Below are positions 8,365 through 16,872 of a stretch of DNA of 64,000 nucleotides, piece by piece. The DNA is taken from assembly GCA_946612455.1 (NCBI GenBank), contig CAMOER010000003.1, positions 74,989-138,988 on the forward strand. The letters are read 5' to 3'. The notes beneath the pieces are model-generated. The model ran no database searches and was not told the DNA's origin. It saw only the letters and a list, made by a program, of their open reading frames with translations. The translations under genes were made by a program, and so were the position numbers. Numbering within the stretch: the stretch's first letter is position 1; the number at the start of each line of letters is the position of its first letter. Source of the stretch: UBA3305 sp002373555 (lineage in GTDB: Bacteria > Bacillota > Clostridia > Lachnospirales > Lachnospiraceae).

Positions 8365-9927
8365 TTACTTCTCGTAGAAGCGCATGTCCCCCCAGACTTC
8401 CATCAGGTGGCTGCGGTCAAGCCGTTCGGTACGGGTATTCCGGTCATAGATCCTGACGGGGGAATCCGCGCCTTCAAATCTGTGCCAGTCCGGATTCGGA
8501 TCTCCGGACTTGATGAAGGAGATCCAGTCTCCGTGGATGTCGCCGGCCATCTTTGCGAACAGTTCTTCGGGCTCTCCGTCAAACTCAAAGTGTGTAAAGG
8601 GATGATTCGGTTTTTCGAAAACAAAGGGAAGCTCAAACGCATGGGAGGCTTTCCAACCGGTTTCAAGACCGGTTTTGGTCACCAGCTCGTAACGGTACAT
8701 CCAGACATTTTCGGTGTATTTGCGCTGCGCTGCCGCGACTTTTACTGCGGGCATTTCAAAGGCGTAATCTGTCGCAAAACGAATGAACGGATCGCCGCCG
8801 ATCTGCCTTGCATCTCTGGTAACGGGCGGAAGAGAGGACGCCATGGAGACGGCTGTATCATGGAAAAGCGTGAAGGTGTCTCTGCCTTTTTCATGATAAT
8901 AGGTAACGATCTGGGGAAGTCTGTCGGTGTTGCCGTTCTTCTCCATCATTTCCGTGATCATGGTCCAGCTGTTGGGGAAGCCCGTGTTTTCGGGATGGAC
9001 GAACATCGTTCCCTCGTGCATGTTGGTGCCGATGATCAGGGAGATGCCTTCGGCGGAACCGCCGCGGATGGCGTCGATCGGGCGCACCGGCATCAGATCA
9101 TCCTGCACCGGTCCCGGCAGGAACATGCCCGGATTTTTGTACTGGTGCCTTGCCTGGACATATTCATGGCCGGGCAGGAACATGTGCGGATCGTCGGTTT
9201 TCAGATGCATGGCCATATCTTTTTCCGTCCAGTGCATGCCTTCCAGGAAAAGATCGATATTTTCCCTCGCTGTCTGATGCGTCATCATGCAGTTCGGAAG
9301 ACCGCTCTCGACGATCGCCTGCGTGAAGCAGCCCTTTACGCCGGGGCAGGCAAGCATGTTGACAACAGATGCGCCGCCGGCGGATTCTCCGGCAATCGTG
9401 ATGCGCTCCGGATCGCCGCCGAAAGCTTCCACATTGTCACGGATCCAGTTGAGCGCCAGGATCTGGTCGGAAAGGCCGCAGTTCGAATCGAAATCTTCAC
9501 AGCCGGGATAGGTGGTGAAGTCATAGAAACCCAGAATATTGGTGCGGTAGTTGAAAGAGAAGAAGAGAACGCCGTCACGGACGAAGGCTTCGCCGCGGTA
9601 CATCTCGTCAGAGGAATAGCCGGTGTTGTAGCCGCCGCCGTAGATCCAGACGAAGACAGGCAGTTTGTCACCGGTGAGCGGACGCTGGACATTGACGGTG
9701 AGGCAGTCCTCATCGCCCATGACCTGGCCGTGGTTGTACTGAATGGGAGAATTGCCGTATTCTTTTGCATCAAAGGTGCCTTCCCAGAGCGTTTTGGGAA
9801 CCGAACGTTTGAAACGCAGAGAACCGACGGGGGCTTCCGCGTAAGGGATGCCGAGATAGTCGATCCTGCCGTCGCGCTCGTATCCGCGGACGGTGCCTGT
9901 GGTTGTCTGTACGAGATATTCAGCCAT
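8365..9927 (-). CDS. Carboxylesterase type B
   Basis: A 520-residue alpha/beta-hydrolase of the carboxylesterase B family. Landmarks are EDCLTVNV (73-80), the oxyanion-hole stretch IYGGGYNTG (95-103), FGGDPERITIAGESAGG (169-185) with nucleophile Ser182, and a histidine-containing C-terminal segment SHAFELPFVF. There is no signal peptide, so it acts in the cytoplasm, probably removing acyl groups from an imported glycoside; that role is inferred from neighbours. The ATG at 9927 has AAAAAGGAG 9 bp upstream; the frame reaching 9972 has none. The gene is preceded by the 42-bp-phased repeat array, which occupies its whole upstream region. Confidence 0.9.
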   Translation of the reverse strand: MAEYLVQTTTGTVRGYERDGRIDYLGIPYAEAPVGSLRFKRSVPKTLWEGTFDAKEYGNSPIQYNHGQVMGDEDCLTVNVQRPLTGDKLPVFVWIYGGGYNTGYSSDEMYRGEAFVRDGVLFFSFNYRTNILGFYDFTTYPGCEDFDSNCGLSDQILALNWIRDNVEAFGGDPERITIAGESAGGASVVNMLACPGVKGCFTQAIVESGLPNCMMTHQTARENIDLFLEGMHWTEKDMAMHLKTDDPHMFLPGHEYVQARHQYKNPGMFLPGPVQDDLMPVRPIDAIRGGSAEGISLIIGTNMHEGTMFVHPENTGFPNSWTMITEMMEKNGNTDRLPQIVTYYHEKGRDTFTLFHDTAVSMASSLPPVTRDARQIGGDPFIRFATDYAFEMPAVKVAAAQRKYTENVWMYRYELVTKTGLETGWKASHAFELPFVFEKPNHPFTHFEFDGEPEELFAKMAGDIHGDWISFIKSGDPNPDWHRFEGADSPVRIYDRNTRTERLDRSHLMEVWGDMRFYEK

Positions 9928-9983
9928 GATTCTTCTCCTTTTTGCTTGATATTGTTGATGGAAATCGGGCATGTGGGTGACTG

Positions 9984-10352
9984 TATGGTCGGAGTCTGTG
10001 CACAGAGCAGCTGTTTAATTTGCTTTATGGTCTGGACCTGTGTACAGATCGAGCGAATGAGTGGTTTTATGGCCTAGGCCTGTGCACAAATCGAACGAGT
10101 AAGTTGTTTTATGGCCTGAACTGGTGCACAGAATAGATATCCGTGCTGCGTTATGGTCTCAGTTTTTGATGACTGCAGACCATAAAGTAATTTGACGATG
10201 CTTTATGTGCACAAAAGAGTGCTTTCACGGATGTTTCTGCAGCTTTTCGCGTAGAATCACAGACCATAAAACACGTTCTTGCTTCTTTCTATGCACGGAG
10301 AGAGACCATAAAACACGCTGTTGCTTCTATCTGTGCACGAGGCAGTTGTCGT
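9984..10352. repeat. 42-bp-phased array of GTGCAC palindromes in two inverted arms
   Basis: TATGG occurs at 9984, 10026, 10068, 10110 and 10152, exactly 42 bp apart. In each of the first four units a (G)TG(C/T)AC box lies at offset 15-20. To the right the units are inverted: CCATA at 10180, 10264 and 10306, with GTGCAC or ATGCAC at 10207, 10291 and 10333, again on a 42-bp spacing. The arms meet in a hairpin at 10151-10185 (TTATGGTCT with AGACCATAA). The rest of each unit is diverged. This fills the 434-bp gap between the clan GH-A hydrolase and the esterase; I see no gene in it. Confidence 0.85.
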
Positions 10353-10361
10353 CTGCGGCCT

Positions 10362-11555
10362 TCAGGCCTTCAGTTTCCTGCAGACTGCCGCAAGATCCGC
10401 CGTGCTGCCGGTCATTTCCTGTATTGCGTAAGCCCGCTTCCGGGGCTTTAAGCCTTCTTCGGGATCGGTGAAGATGCCGAAATAGACTTCCGTCAGTCCG
10501 CCGATCTGATTCGATTCGATTCCGCCGCGCTTCAGCATCGCATTTTCATTCAGCAGGCGGAAATTGTGCAGTGTGCGGACATACGGCAGATCCTTCGCGA
10601 TCCGCAGCAGGCTTTTGTTGTATTCCGCATACCGGGCCTCTGTCTCCGGATCGCCGAGATCCGTAAAGCCCGCTTCCGTCAGGATCGCCTGCTTGTGGCC
10701 GTCGCCGTATTTCTTCATGACTTTGTAGGCGGCATCGTTGTAGCTCTTCCAAAGCTGGTCCGGTTCGCCGACATTCAGGAACAGATCCGCGTCCGGGACA
10801 TCTTCGTTGGTAAATACATAGGGATGCCAGGCCAGGATGTCGAAGTAGTCGTCCGTATTGTCGGACCAGAACTTTCCGCTCTTGATTCTCTGATATACCT
10901 TGTCAAAAGTCCACGCGACGCCGTACATCACCGGCAGATAATCCGGCATGTCGCCGCCGAGCCCGGGGGTAGAGAGAGCCGGCGAAAAGGAGGCGACGAG
11001 CGCATCGGGATTGGCGCTGCGGATCCCTCGGGCAGAATAATACATCATGTCGACGGCAATATCCATCTTTTCATCCGCGGTGAACGGTCTGCTCATATCG
11101 GAATCCAGGAACCCGTCCGGATGCAGGAAGGCGTTCAGGTTCCATTCGTTGCCGACTTCCCAGATCTTTACTTCCGGAAATGTCTCTGCCATCGTATGCC
11201 AGGAGGTTTCCAGCATTTCGAGTGCCTGCATGTACAGGCTGCCCGGCGTCAGATCGCGAGCCGGCATGGCATGGCCGGATCGCTGCAGGCATCCTTCCGG
11301 CAGGAACCATTCATGGCTCATGCCGGTGACTTCGATATCGAGTTCTGCCGCTTTGGCAAGCAGGGCCTTGTGAAGCTTCACTTCCTCCGCATTCGGTGTG
11401 ACCGGATCGGTCAGAAGATCGGTGATATGCATCCAGGAACGGTAGGCATTGCAGCCGAGGGCTCCCACCAGCGCCAGATAATCCGGAGCGTTGATTCCCT
11501 GGTCGTGCTGCCGCTGGATCAGCGGTTCGCCGATGCCGAAAAATCGTTTATTCAT
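10362..11555 (-). CDS. Clan GH-A glycoside hydrolase-like protein
   Basis: A 397-residue cytosolic TIM-barrel protein. IWEVGNEWN near residue 140 is the acid/base strand typical of clan GH-A (family 5/39/53-like), and ILTEAGFTDLG near 305 is the nucleophile strand. WHPYVF near residue 248 is another clan feature. I cannot assign the exact family or substrate. The ATG at 11555 follows AAGGAG at 7 bp; the longer frame to 11627 runs into promoter sequence. An AraC-type site and a TATACT -10 lie directly upstream, so it probably belongs to the same regulon as the GH78 gene. Confidence 0.75.
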   Translation of the reverse strand: MNKRFFGIGEPLIQRQHDQGINAPDYLALVGALGCNAYRSWMHITDLLTDPVTPNAEEVKLHKALLAKAAELDIEVTGMSHEWFLPEGCLQRSGHAMPARDLTPGSLYMQALEMLETSWHTMAETFPEVKIWEVGNEWNLNAFLHPDGFLDSDMSRPFTADEKMDIAVDMMYYSARGIRSANPDALVASFSPALSTPGLGGDMPDYLPVMYGVAWTFDKVYQRIKSGKFWSDNTDDYFDILAWHPYVFTNEDVPDADLFLNVGEPDQLWKSYNDAAYKVMKKYGDGHKQAILTEAGFTDLGDPETEARYAEYNKSLLRIAKDLPYVRTLHNFRLLNENAMLKRGGIESNQIGGLTEVYFGIFTDPEEGLKPRKRAYAIQEMTGSTADLAAVCRKLKA

Positions 11556-11584
11556 AGGGGTCTCCTTGTAGATTCTATGGAAAC

Positions 11585-11641
11585 AGTATAACGGATCTGC
11601 CGCGCAGAATATATTGAGATTCTGCACAATTTGTTCTCATG
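11585..11641 (-). promoter_or_regulatory. AraC-type operator and promoter of the clan GH-A gene
   Basis: Leftward, CATGAGAACAAATTG followed by TGCAGA (11621-11641) is followed after 30 bp by TATACT (11585-11590), with no recognisable -35. A similar site lies 29 bp from TATACT in front of the GH78 gene. Weak -35 plus fixed operator spacing suggests an activator-dependent promoter. Confidence 0.6.
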
Positions 11642-11670
11642 CTGCACACCGGGGCGCTGTGAGATAGAAT

Positions 11671-11729
11671 TGTTCCCGGCGATGCCGGACAGAAAATGAA
11701 TTCCGGCGATGCCGGACAGGCGAGGAACA
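11671..11729. repeat. Two tandem CCGGCgatGCCGG hairpins within an inverted repeat
   Basis: CCGGCGATGCCGGACAG is present exactly at 11676-11692 and 11703-11719, 27 bp apart. Each copy is a 5-bp stem with a GAT loop. TGTTCC on the left (11671-11676) and GGAACA on the right (11724-11729) are inverted. It sits between the divergent clan GH-A and cyclodeaminase-type genes. The function is unknown; the look is that of a REP-like element. Confidence 0.65.
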
Positions 11730-11814
11730 GTAATAATGACAGATTACAATATTCAAAGGGCAGTCTGTATGGTATTGTAGAAGTGATCAAATCTGTACGG
11801 GGAGGACATGGGAA

Positions 11815-12792
11815 ATGCTGATTCTGAACAAAGAGGAAATGTGGCAGGCGGTCACGCTTCCCGAGGTGATCGAAGCCGTGGAAGATGCATTTGCGATCCA
11901 TAAAAGCGGCTGGTTTCATATGCCGGACCGGATGGTGGCGGAGCAGAATGGTGACAAGCTGATGTACATGCCGTGCTTTCTGGATTCCGTGATCAGTACC
12001 AAAATGCTGGCGGAATTTCCGGGCAATCCGGCAAAAGGCCTTCCGTATCTCTCCGGGCTGGTCATCCTGAATGACCGGGAGACCGGCGCGGTGAATGCGA
12101 TCATGGACGGCGGGACGCTCACGGCCATGCGGACCGGCGCGGTGGGCGGCTGCGGCGTGAAATATCTGGCGCCGGAAGATGCTTCGCGGGTCGGGCTCGC
12201 CGGCTGCGGTGTGCAGGGATTCACGCAGCTTCTCTATGCCTGCGAGGTCCGGCCGATCACGGAAATCCGGCTGTACGATGCCTATAAGAAGGATCTCGGA
12301 ACGTTCATTGAAAAGCTGCGTGCGCGGATGCCGGAGAAGAAGATCGAATATATCGTCTGCGGAGATGCCCGCGAACTGGCGGCGGATTCCGACATCCTGA
12401 TCTCCGCGACCCAGACCGTGGAGCCGGTCTATCCGGATGATCCGGAGCTGCTCCGCGGGAAGACGTTCATTGCCGTCGGTTCCTGGATCCCGGACAGACG
12501 CGAGCTGCCGCCGGCGGTATCCAGGCTGGTGAATAACATTTACACGGACCTTCCGTATGCGAAGGAAGAAAGCGGCGATCTGAAGATCCCGCTGGATACC
12601 GGCCTGCTCACCCATGACCGGGTAAAATATATCGAGGATCTGATCGCGGATACGAAGGCCGGGCGGCCGCATGAACTCTCGGAGACCAGATGCTTCAAGA
12701 CCGTCGGCATGGGCATCTTTGATGCCAGGGCCGGGCAGCTGGTGTATGAGAAAGCGATGGAACGCGGCATCGGCAGGGAAATCGAATGGTAA
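11815..12792 (+). CDS. Ornithine cyclodeaminase / mu-crystallin family dehydrogenase
   Basis: A 325-residue NAD(P)-dependent enzyme of the ornithine cyclodeaminase/alanine dehydrogenase/mu-crystallin family. Conserved pieces are YMPCF, GLVILNDRETGAVNAIMDGGTLTAMRTGAVG around residues 80-112, the Rossmann loop VGLAGCGVQGFTQL near 128, and SATQTVEPV near 200. Family members make proline from ornithine, reduce pyruvate to alanine, or act on ketimines, and this one cannot be assigned more closely. It runs into a serine dehydratase gene with a 12-bp gap, which suggests a joint role in amino-acid catabolism around pyruvate. Confidence 0.85.
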   Translation: MLILNKEEMWQAVTLPEVIEAVEDAFAIHKSGWFHMPDRMVAEQNGDKLMYMPCFLDSVISTKMLAEFPGNPAKGLPYLSGLVILNDRETGAVNAIMDGGTLTAMRTGAVGGCGVKYLAPEDASRVGLAGCGVQGFTQLLYACEVRPITEIRLYDAYKKDLGTFIEKLRARMPEKKIEYIVCGDARELAADSDILISATQTVEPVYPDDPELLRGKTFIAVGSWIPDRRELPPAVSRLVNNIYTDLPYAKEESGDLKIPLDTGLLTHDRVKYIEDLIADTKAGRPHELSETRCFKTVGMGIFDARAGQLVYEKAMERGIGREIEW

Positions 12793-12804
12793 AGGAGGAC
12801 ATAG

Positions 12805-14373
12805 ATGAAGGAGCCTGTCAGCATTTTCAACGATATTATCGGGCCAGTGATGATCGGACCGAGCAGTTCACATACCGCGGCGGGCGCACGGATCGGATAT
12901 TTCATCCGGCAGATGCTGCACGATCAGCCGGAGCGGGTGACCTTTTCCTTCTCCACGAACGGATCGCTGGCGGACTGCCATGAACCGCAGGGAACGGACA
13001 TGGGACTCGCGGGCGGTCTTCTCGGTATGGCGATGGACGATCCGCAGATGACGGACAGCCCGCGGCTCGCGGCAGCGGCCGGCATTGTCATTTCCTATGA
13101 GACGAATGATGATCCGGCGGACCATCCGAATATTTATGACTTTACCGCAGAGGGCGGCGGCCGGCATGTGACCGGGCAGGCGATTTCCGTGGGCGGCGGC
13201 ATGATCGAATTCCGGAAGATCAACGGGTATCCGGTCTCCATGGCAGGCGGTTTTTATGAGACGCTGGTATTCGCGGATCCGCGGGAGAGGGAGCAGGTGG
13301 ATGCACTGGCCGCGGAGCTTGCCGCAGCGGGCGGACAGCTGAAGATGCAGGAGTCTGAGAATGGGGAGGAGATACTGTATGTGCTGGAGTCGGAAGAACC
13401 CACCGGCACAGGCGGCCTGAAAGACCGGTTTCCTGCCGTCCGGGACGTGATCACACTGGATCCCGTGCTGCCGGTACGTTCTTTCCATGCATATTCGGGC
13501 CTGTTTGACACTGCGGAGGAAATGTGCCGGATGGCGGCCGAAAAGGATCTGGAACTGTGGGAGATCGCGGCAGCCTATGAAGCGGCCAGAAGCCGGAAGA
13601 CCCCGGAGGAAGTATTTTCAATGATGGGCAATCTTGCGGAGATCATGGAACGGACGCTTCTGCGCGTGCAGAAAAACCAGAAGGATTACGCCGACCGGAT
13701 CCTGGGGCCGCAGGCGGAAAAGCTGGCGCAGTATGATTCTCCGCTGCTGCCGCCGTTCATCAAAGACATGATCGGCAATATTACATATTTTATGGAGGCC
13801 AAGAGCTCCATGGAAGTGATCATCGCGGCGCCTACCTGCGGATCTTCCGCCGTACTGCCCGGAACCCTGATCAGCGCAGTGCGCAGCCTCGGGTACGGCA
13901 GAGAGGCGCTCGTCAAAAGCCTGCTTGCCGCAGCGGCTGTGGGCGTGATCATCGCAGAACACAGTACCTTTTCCGCGGAGATCGCCGGCTGTCAGGCCGA
14001 GTGCGGCGCGGCATCCGCCATGGCGGCCGCGGGGCTGGCGCAGCTGATGGGAAGGAATGCAGCGGAAGCACTTGCCGCCGCTTCCATGGCGCTGCAGAAC
14101 ATCATGGGATCGGTCTGCGATCCCGTGGCCGGCAGAGTGGAGGTTCCCTGTCTCGGGAAAAATGTCCAGGCGGGAATGAACGCGCTGGCTTCCGCCAGTA
14201 TGTCCGCCGCCGGATTTGACGCGGTGATCCCCTTTGACGAAGCAGTGAAAGCCTTTGATGAAGCGGGAAGGAAGATCGCGCCGGAGCTGCGGAATACCTG
14301 CCGGGGCGGGCTGTCCGTTACGCCGACATCGCTGGCGATCGAAAGACAGCTGCAGGAGTACGGACACAGATAG
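12805..14373 (+). CDS. Fe-S L-serine dehydratase, fused beta-alpha polypeptide
   Basis: A 522-residue protein joining the beta domain (residues 1 to about 210, with GPVMIGPSSSHTAAGARIGY) to the alpha domain (about 240 to the end, with SSMEVIIAAPTCGSSAVLPG). In many Clostridia the two are separate subunits, SdaAB and SdaAA. The cluster cysteines are visible in APTCGS, GCQAECG and SVCDPVAG...VPCLGKN. It should deaminate L-serine to pyruvate and ammonia in the cytoplasm using an oxygen-sensitive [4Fe-4S] cluster. The start follows AAAGGAGG. It is cotranscribed with the upstream cyclodeaminase-family gene. Confidence 0.9.
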   Translation: MKEPVSIFNDIIGPVMIGPSSSHTAAGARIGYFIRQMLHDQPERVTFSFSTNGSLADCHEPQGTDMGLAGGLLGMAMDDPQMTDSPRLAAAAGIVISYETNDDPADHPNIYDFTAEGGGRHVTGQAISVGGGMIEFRKINGYPVSMAGGFYETLVFADPREREQVDALAAELAAAGGQLKMQESENGEEILYVLESEEPTGTGGLKDRFPAVRDVITLDPVLPVRSFHAYSGLFDTAEEMCRMAAEKDLELWEIAAAYEAARSRKTPEEVFSMMGNLAEIMERTLLRVQKNQKDYADRILGPQAEKLAQYDSPLLPPFIKDMIGNITYFMEAKSSMEVIIAAPTCGSSAVLPGTLISAVRSLGYGREALVKSLLAAAAVGVIIAEHSTFSAEIAGCQAECGAASAMAAAGLAQLMGRNAAEALAAASMALQNIMGSVCDPVAGRVEVPCLGKNVQAGMNALASASMSAAGFDAVIPFDEAVKAFDEAGRKIAPELRNTCRGGLSVTPTSLAIERQLQEYGHR

Positions 14374-14385
14374 GAAATCAAAAAT

Positions 14386-14475
14386 GCGCCGGACTGCGAA
14401 ATGAGGTGCCCCCAAAAAGTCAGACCAGGAATCTAACGATTGGGGGCCGGCTCATCTTGCAGTCCGGCGCTTTTT
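14386..14475. terminator. Long nested bidirectional terminator
   Basis: The outer stem is GCGCCGGACTGC (14386-14397) with GCAGTCCGGCGC (14459-14470), followed by TTTTT; the left side is flanked by AAAA. Inside it, TGAG...GCCCCCAA (14402-14414) pairs with TTGGGGGC...CTCA (14440-14454). It lies between the convergent serine dehydratase and GH78 genes. Confidence 0.85.
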
Positions 14476-14499
14476 ATATGCATCAGAAAGGCAGGTTCC

Positions 14500-16665
14500 T
14501 TAATTGTCCGGCAGGATCCGTGCAAGGACATCCGGTCCGGCGGAGATGGCCGGTACGGCCTTTCCGTTTTCCGACCGCCAGGAAACGGTAATATCGCCGA
14601 CAGGCGTGTGTACCGTCCCGGAGGCATGTGTCATATATCCCGGCACCGGCTTCACGGAGATCTTTTCATATCCCGGAGCCGCGGGCCGGACACCGAGGAT
14701 TACGGAAGGAAGCTCGTAGAGCGCCAGGGCGCCCCAGGCGTGACACTCGCTGCGGGCATAATATTCACCTTCGATGGAGGTCGTGCAGCCGTCCGTGACC
14801 ATCTTTCTCCATTTATCCCAGTATTTATCTGTTTCCGCATACAGACCGGTCTTTTCAAGCGCGCGGAACAGATAGAACGTCATGGCCACGCTGCACTTGG
14901 CGGCATCGGGATCGGCGGCAGCGGCAAGGAGATTCCGGCGGCCTTCCTCCGGATCCAGGACTTCTGCGAGCACACCGAACACCTGGCAGTGCTGGGAAAG
15001 CTCGGGACGAGCAGGACCGTCGGTGAGCATACCGTCTGCGCTCATGCATTCACGGCGGACCGCTTTTCGGACAGTATCCGCATCATTTCTGTATTTGAAA
15101 TATCGGTCGGTGTCGCCCAGATAATTCCAGAGCTCCGCGGCTTTCTCCAGCGCGATGATATACAGCAGGCTTTCCATGGTCAGCGGTCCGTGCAGGCCGG
15201 CGGGCGGCATCCCGGCGGTGTCCATCCACGGCGCCGCCCAGTCGATGAAGGACCAGTGGGGAGACTGTCCGTTCACACCGCCGACTTTTCCGACAAGACC
15301 GTCCGCGCGGAGATTCGCGGCAAAATAGGAGAGGATCTCTTCAATTGCCGGCAGGACTTCCCAGATCAGCGCCTTGTCGCCGAAATACATCATGTGATCG
15401 TGGACCATCATGATGTAGTACAGCGAGAAGCCGGGGATGATGTTGTCGTTTACATTCGGATAACTGCAGTTTAAGAGACCGGAGGGGCGCCCGGCGCGGG
15501 CAAAATCCCGGATCGCGCGCCTGGCCAGCCGGTCATCGCCGGAGACGGCGTAGGTGTACAGGATCTCCGAACGGGTATCCATGATATAGGGAAGCTGTTC
15601 ATAGAACGGGCAGTCCATGTAGGTGTCGTGCATGCAGCGGCGGAGCGTGCGCAGGCTGATGTCCCAGACGGGCGCCAGACTGCCGTCGGAAATCGCCGGC
15701 ATTTGTGTACGCACGGTCAGCGGATATCCGGTTTCTTCATATATAAAGGAACCGATCTGCAGCGGTTCGTCCGCGGTCTTTACGGTCAGCCGGATAAAGC
15801 GGAAGGTACGGAACCAGAACGGCCGAAAGACCTCGTTTTCCAGCCCGTTTACGGTATAGATGTCATGATAACCTTCCAGATGGCCGTTCACTGCATCTGT
15901 TCTGTGGGTGCGGAAGCCGTCACCGGTGTAGCATTCGGCATAAAGAAGATCGATCTGTGATCCGCGGCCGCCGGAGAGTGCGAGCGAAAGATACGCGCAC
16001 ATTTCCTCGCCGGCATCGAGCACGATCGTTTCTTCGGAATGGGCGGGAATGCTCTTTCCGCGCAGCGCAGGGAATTCGTGCGGGATCTTCTGTGCGAACG
16101 GAATGTCCCGGGGCCGGAGCTTTTCCGGGAGAAGAATGCCCGGCAGTTCTTCGCGAGTGAGCGGAACGGCCGGCTGCGCATTTTCGCCGGGAAGCGATGC
16201 CTGCAGCGCATGTACCTCGTGAATGCAGAGCGGCGCAAAGCCATCTTCTTCGGGCGGGAAGGAAACGGAACGGTCGGTGCAGGCTGTGAAACGGATCGCC
16301 GGGAAGCCGTCCGGCATCCGGAAATACAGGCGCGGGATTCCGGAACGAAAGATGCTGTGATTCCCGAAAGCTGGATCCGCAGGATAATTCAGCAGGATGA
16401 CGGAGATATGGTTCTCGCCGGGAACGAGATATTCCGCGATATCTGTTTCGTCAAAATACCGCACTTTGTCATCGCCTTTCAGCGGGCCGGCCTGGATAAA
16501 TTGATCGTTGATAAAGAGCTTATATCTGCCGTCTGCGCTGATGCGCACGGGCAGGGCGTTTACAGTGTTTTCTGTATTTATGGTGCCGCGGAAACAGACC
16601 AGCCGGGGCTCTTTGGCGTCCGCAGCTGTGAAATCCGCAGTTGTATACCAGTATGTTTCAGACAT
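14500..16665 (-). CDS. Alpha-L-rhamnosidase-like protein (GH78 type)
   Basis: A 721-residue protein with beta-sandwich domains first and an (alpha/alpha)6 barrel from about residue 330. The barrel has HDTYMDCPFYEQLPYIMDTRSEILYTY, which matches the GH78 catalytic region (DCPxxEQxxxxGD type), and ends with a beta domain containing PGYEKISVKPVPG. No signal peptide is seen, so it probably cleaves rhamnosides after import. The usual D in the second half of the family motif appears as MDTRSE, so activity is likely but not certain. The start follows CGGAGGT. An AraC-type operator and TATACT lie upstream, next to the divergent araC gene. Confidence 0.82.
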   Translation of the reverse strand: MSETYWYTTADFTAADAKEPRLVCFRGTINTENTVNALPVRISADGRYKLFINDQFIQAGPLKGDDKVRYFDETDIAEYLVPGENHISVILLNYPADPAFGNHSIFRSGIPRLYFRMPDGFPAIRFTACTDRSVSFPPEEDGFAPLCIHEVHALQASLPGENAQPAVPLTREELPGILLPEKLRPRDIPFAQKIPHEFPALRGKSIPAHSEETIVLDAGEEMCAYLSLALSGGRGSQIDLLYAECYTGDGFRTHRTDAVNGHLEGYHDIYTVNGLENEVFRPFWFRTFRFIRLTVKTADEPLQIGSFIYEETGYPLTVRTQMPAISDGSLAPVWDISLRTLRRCMHDTYMDCPFYEQLPYIMDTRSEILYTYAVSGDDRLARRAIRDFARAGRPSGLLNCSYPNVNDNIIPGFSLYYIMMVHDHMMYFGDKALIWEVLPAIEEILSYFAANLRADGLVGKVGGVNGQSPHWSFIDWAAPWMDTAGMPPAGLHGPLTMESLLYIIALEKAAELWNYLGDTDRYFKYRNDADTVRKAVRRECMSADGMLTDGPARPELSQHCQVFGVLAEVLDPEEGRRNLLAAAADPDAAKCSVAMTFYLFRALEKTGLYAETDKYWDKWRKMVTDGCTTSIEGEYYARSECHAWGALALYELPSVILGVRPAAPGYEKISVKPVPGYMTHASGTVHTPVGDITVSWRSENGKAVPAISAGPDVLARILPDN

Positions 16666-16763
16666 TTTTTACCTCCGGAAAAGGCTGTATATCCTATGCC
16701 CGGGAGAAAGCAGGGATACATTCTGCCGGCTGTCAATCAGGAAGATAATAGGATAACGCATAC

Positions 16764-16843
16764 AGTATACCACGCGGAATGACAAAACATATCCGCAATC
16801 TGCAGAAAATGTTCTTCTCATGACATGAAATCGCCGCTATAAT
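16764..16843. promoter_or_regulatory. Divergent GH78 / araC promoter region with shared operator
   Basis: Leftward, an operator-like site at 16799-16822 (CATGAGAA, then ACATTTTCTGCAGA) is followed after 29 bp by TATACT (16764-16769), with TGG before it. Rightward, TTCTCA (16815-16820) and TATAAT (16838-16843) are 17 bp apart and form the araC promoter. The operator overlaps that -35, so one bound protein could touch both genes. Confidence 0.6.
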
Positions 16844-16872
16844 GACAGATAGAATGCTTTATCAAAATAACA

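Noticed and set aside
8362..10077. 571-residue open frame antisense to the carboxylesterase
   Set aside because: It runs opposite a clear esterase gene and into the repeat array; it has no RBS, no recognised domain, and Arg/His/Gly-rich shadow composition.
9984..10352. CRISPR array
   Set aside because: The units are regular at 42 bp, but repeats are short and degenerate, half are inverted, and there are no cas genes.
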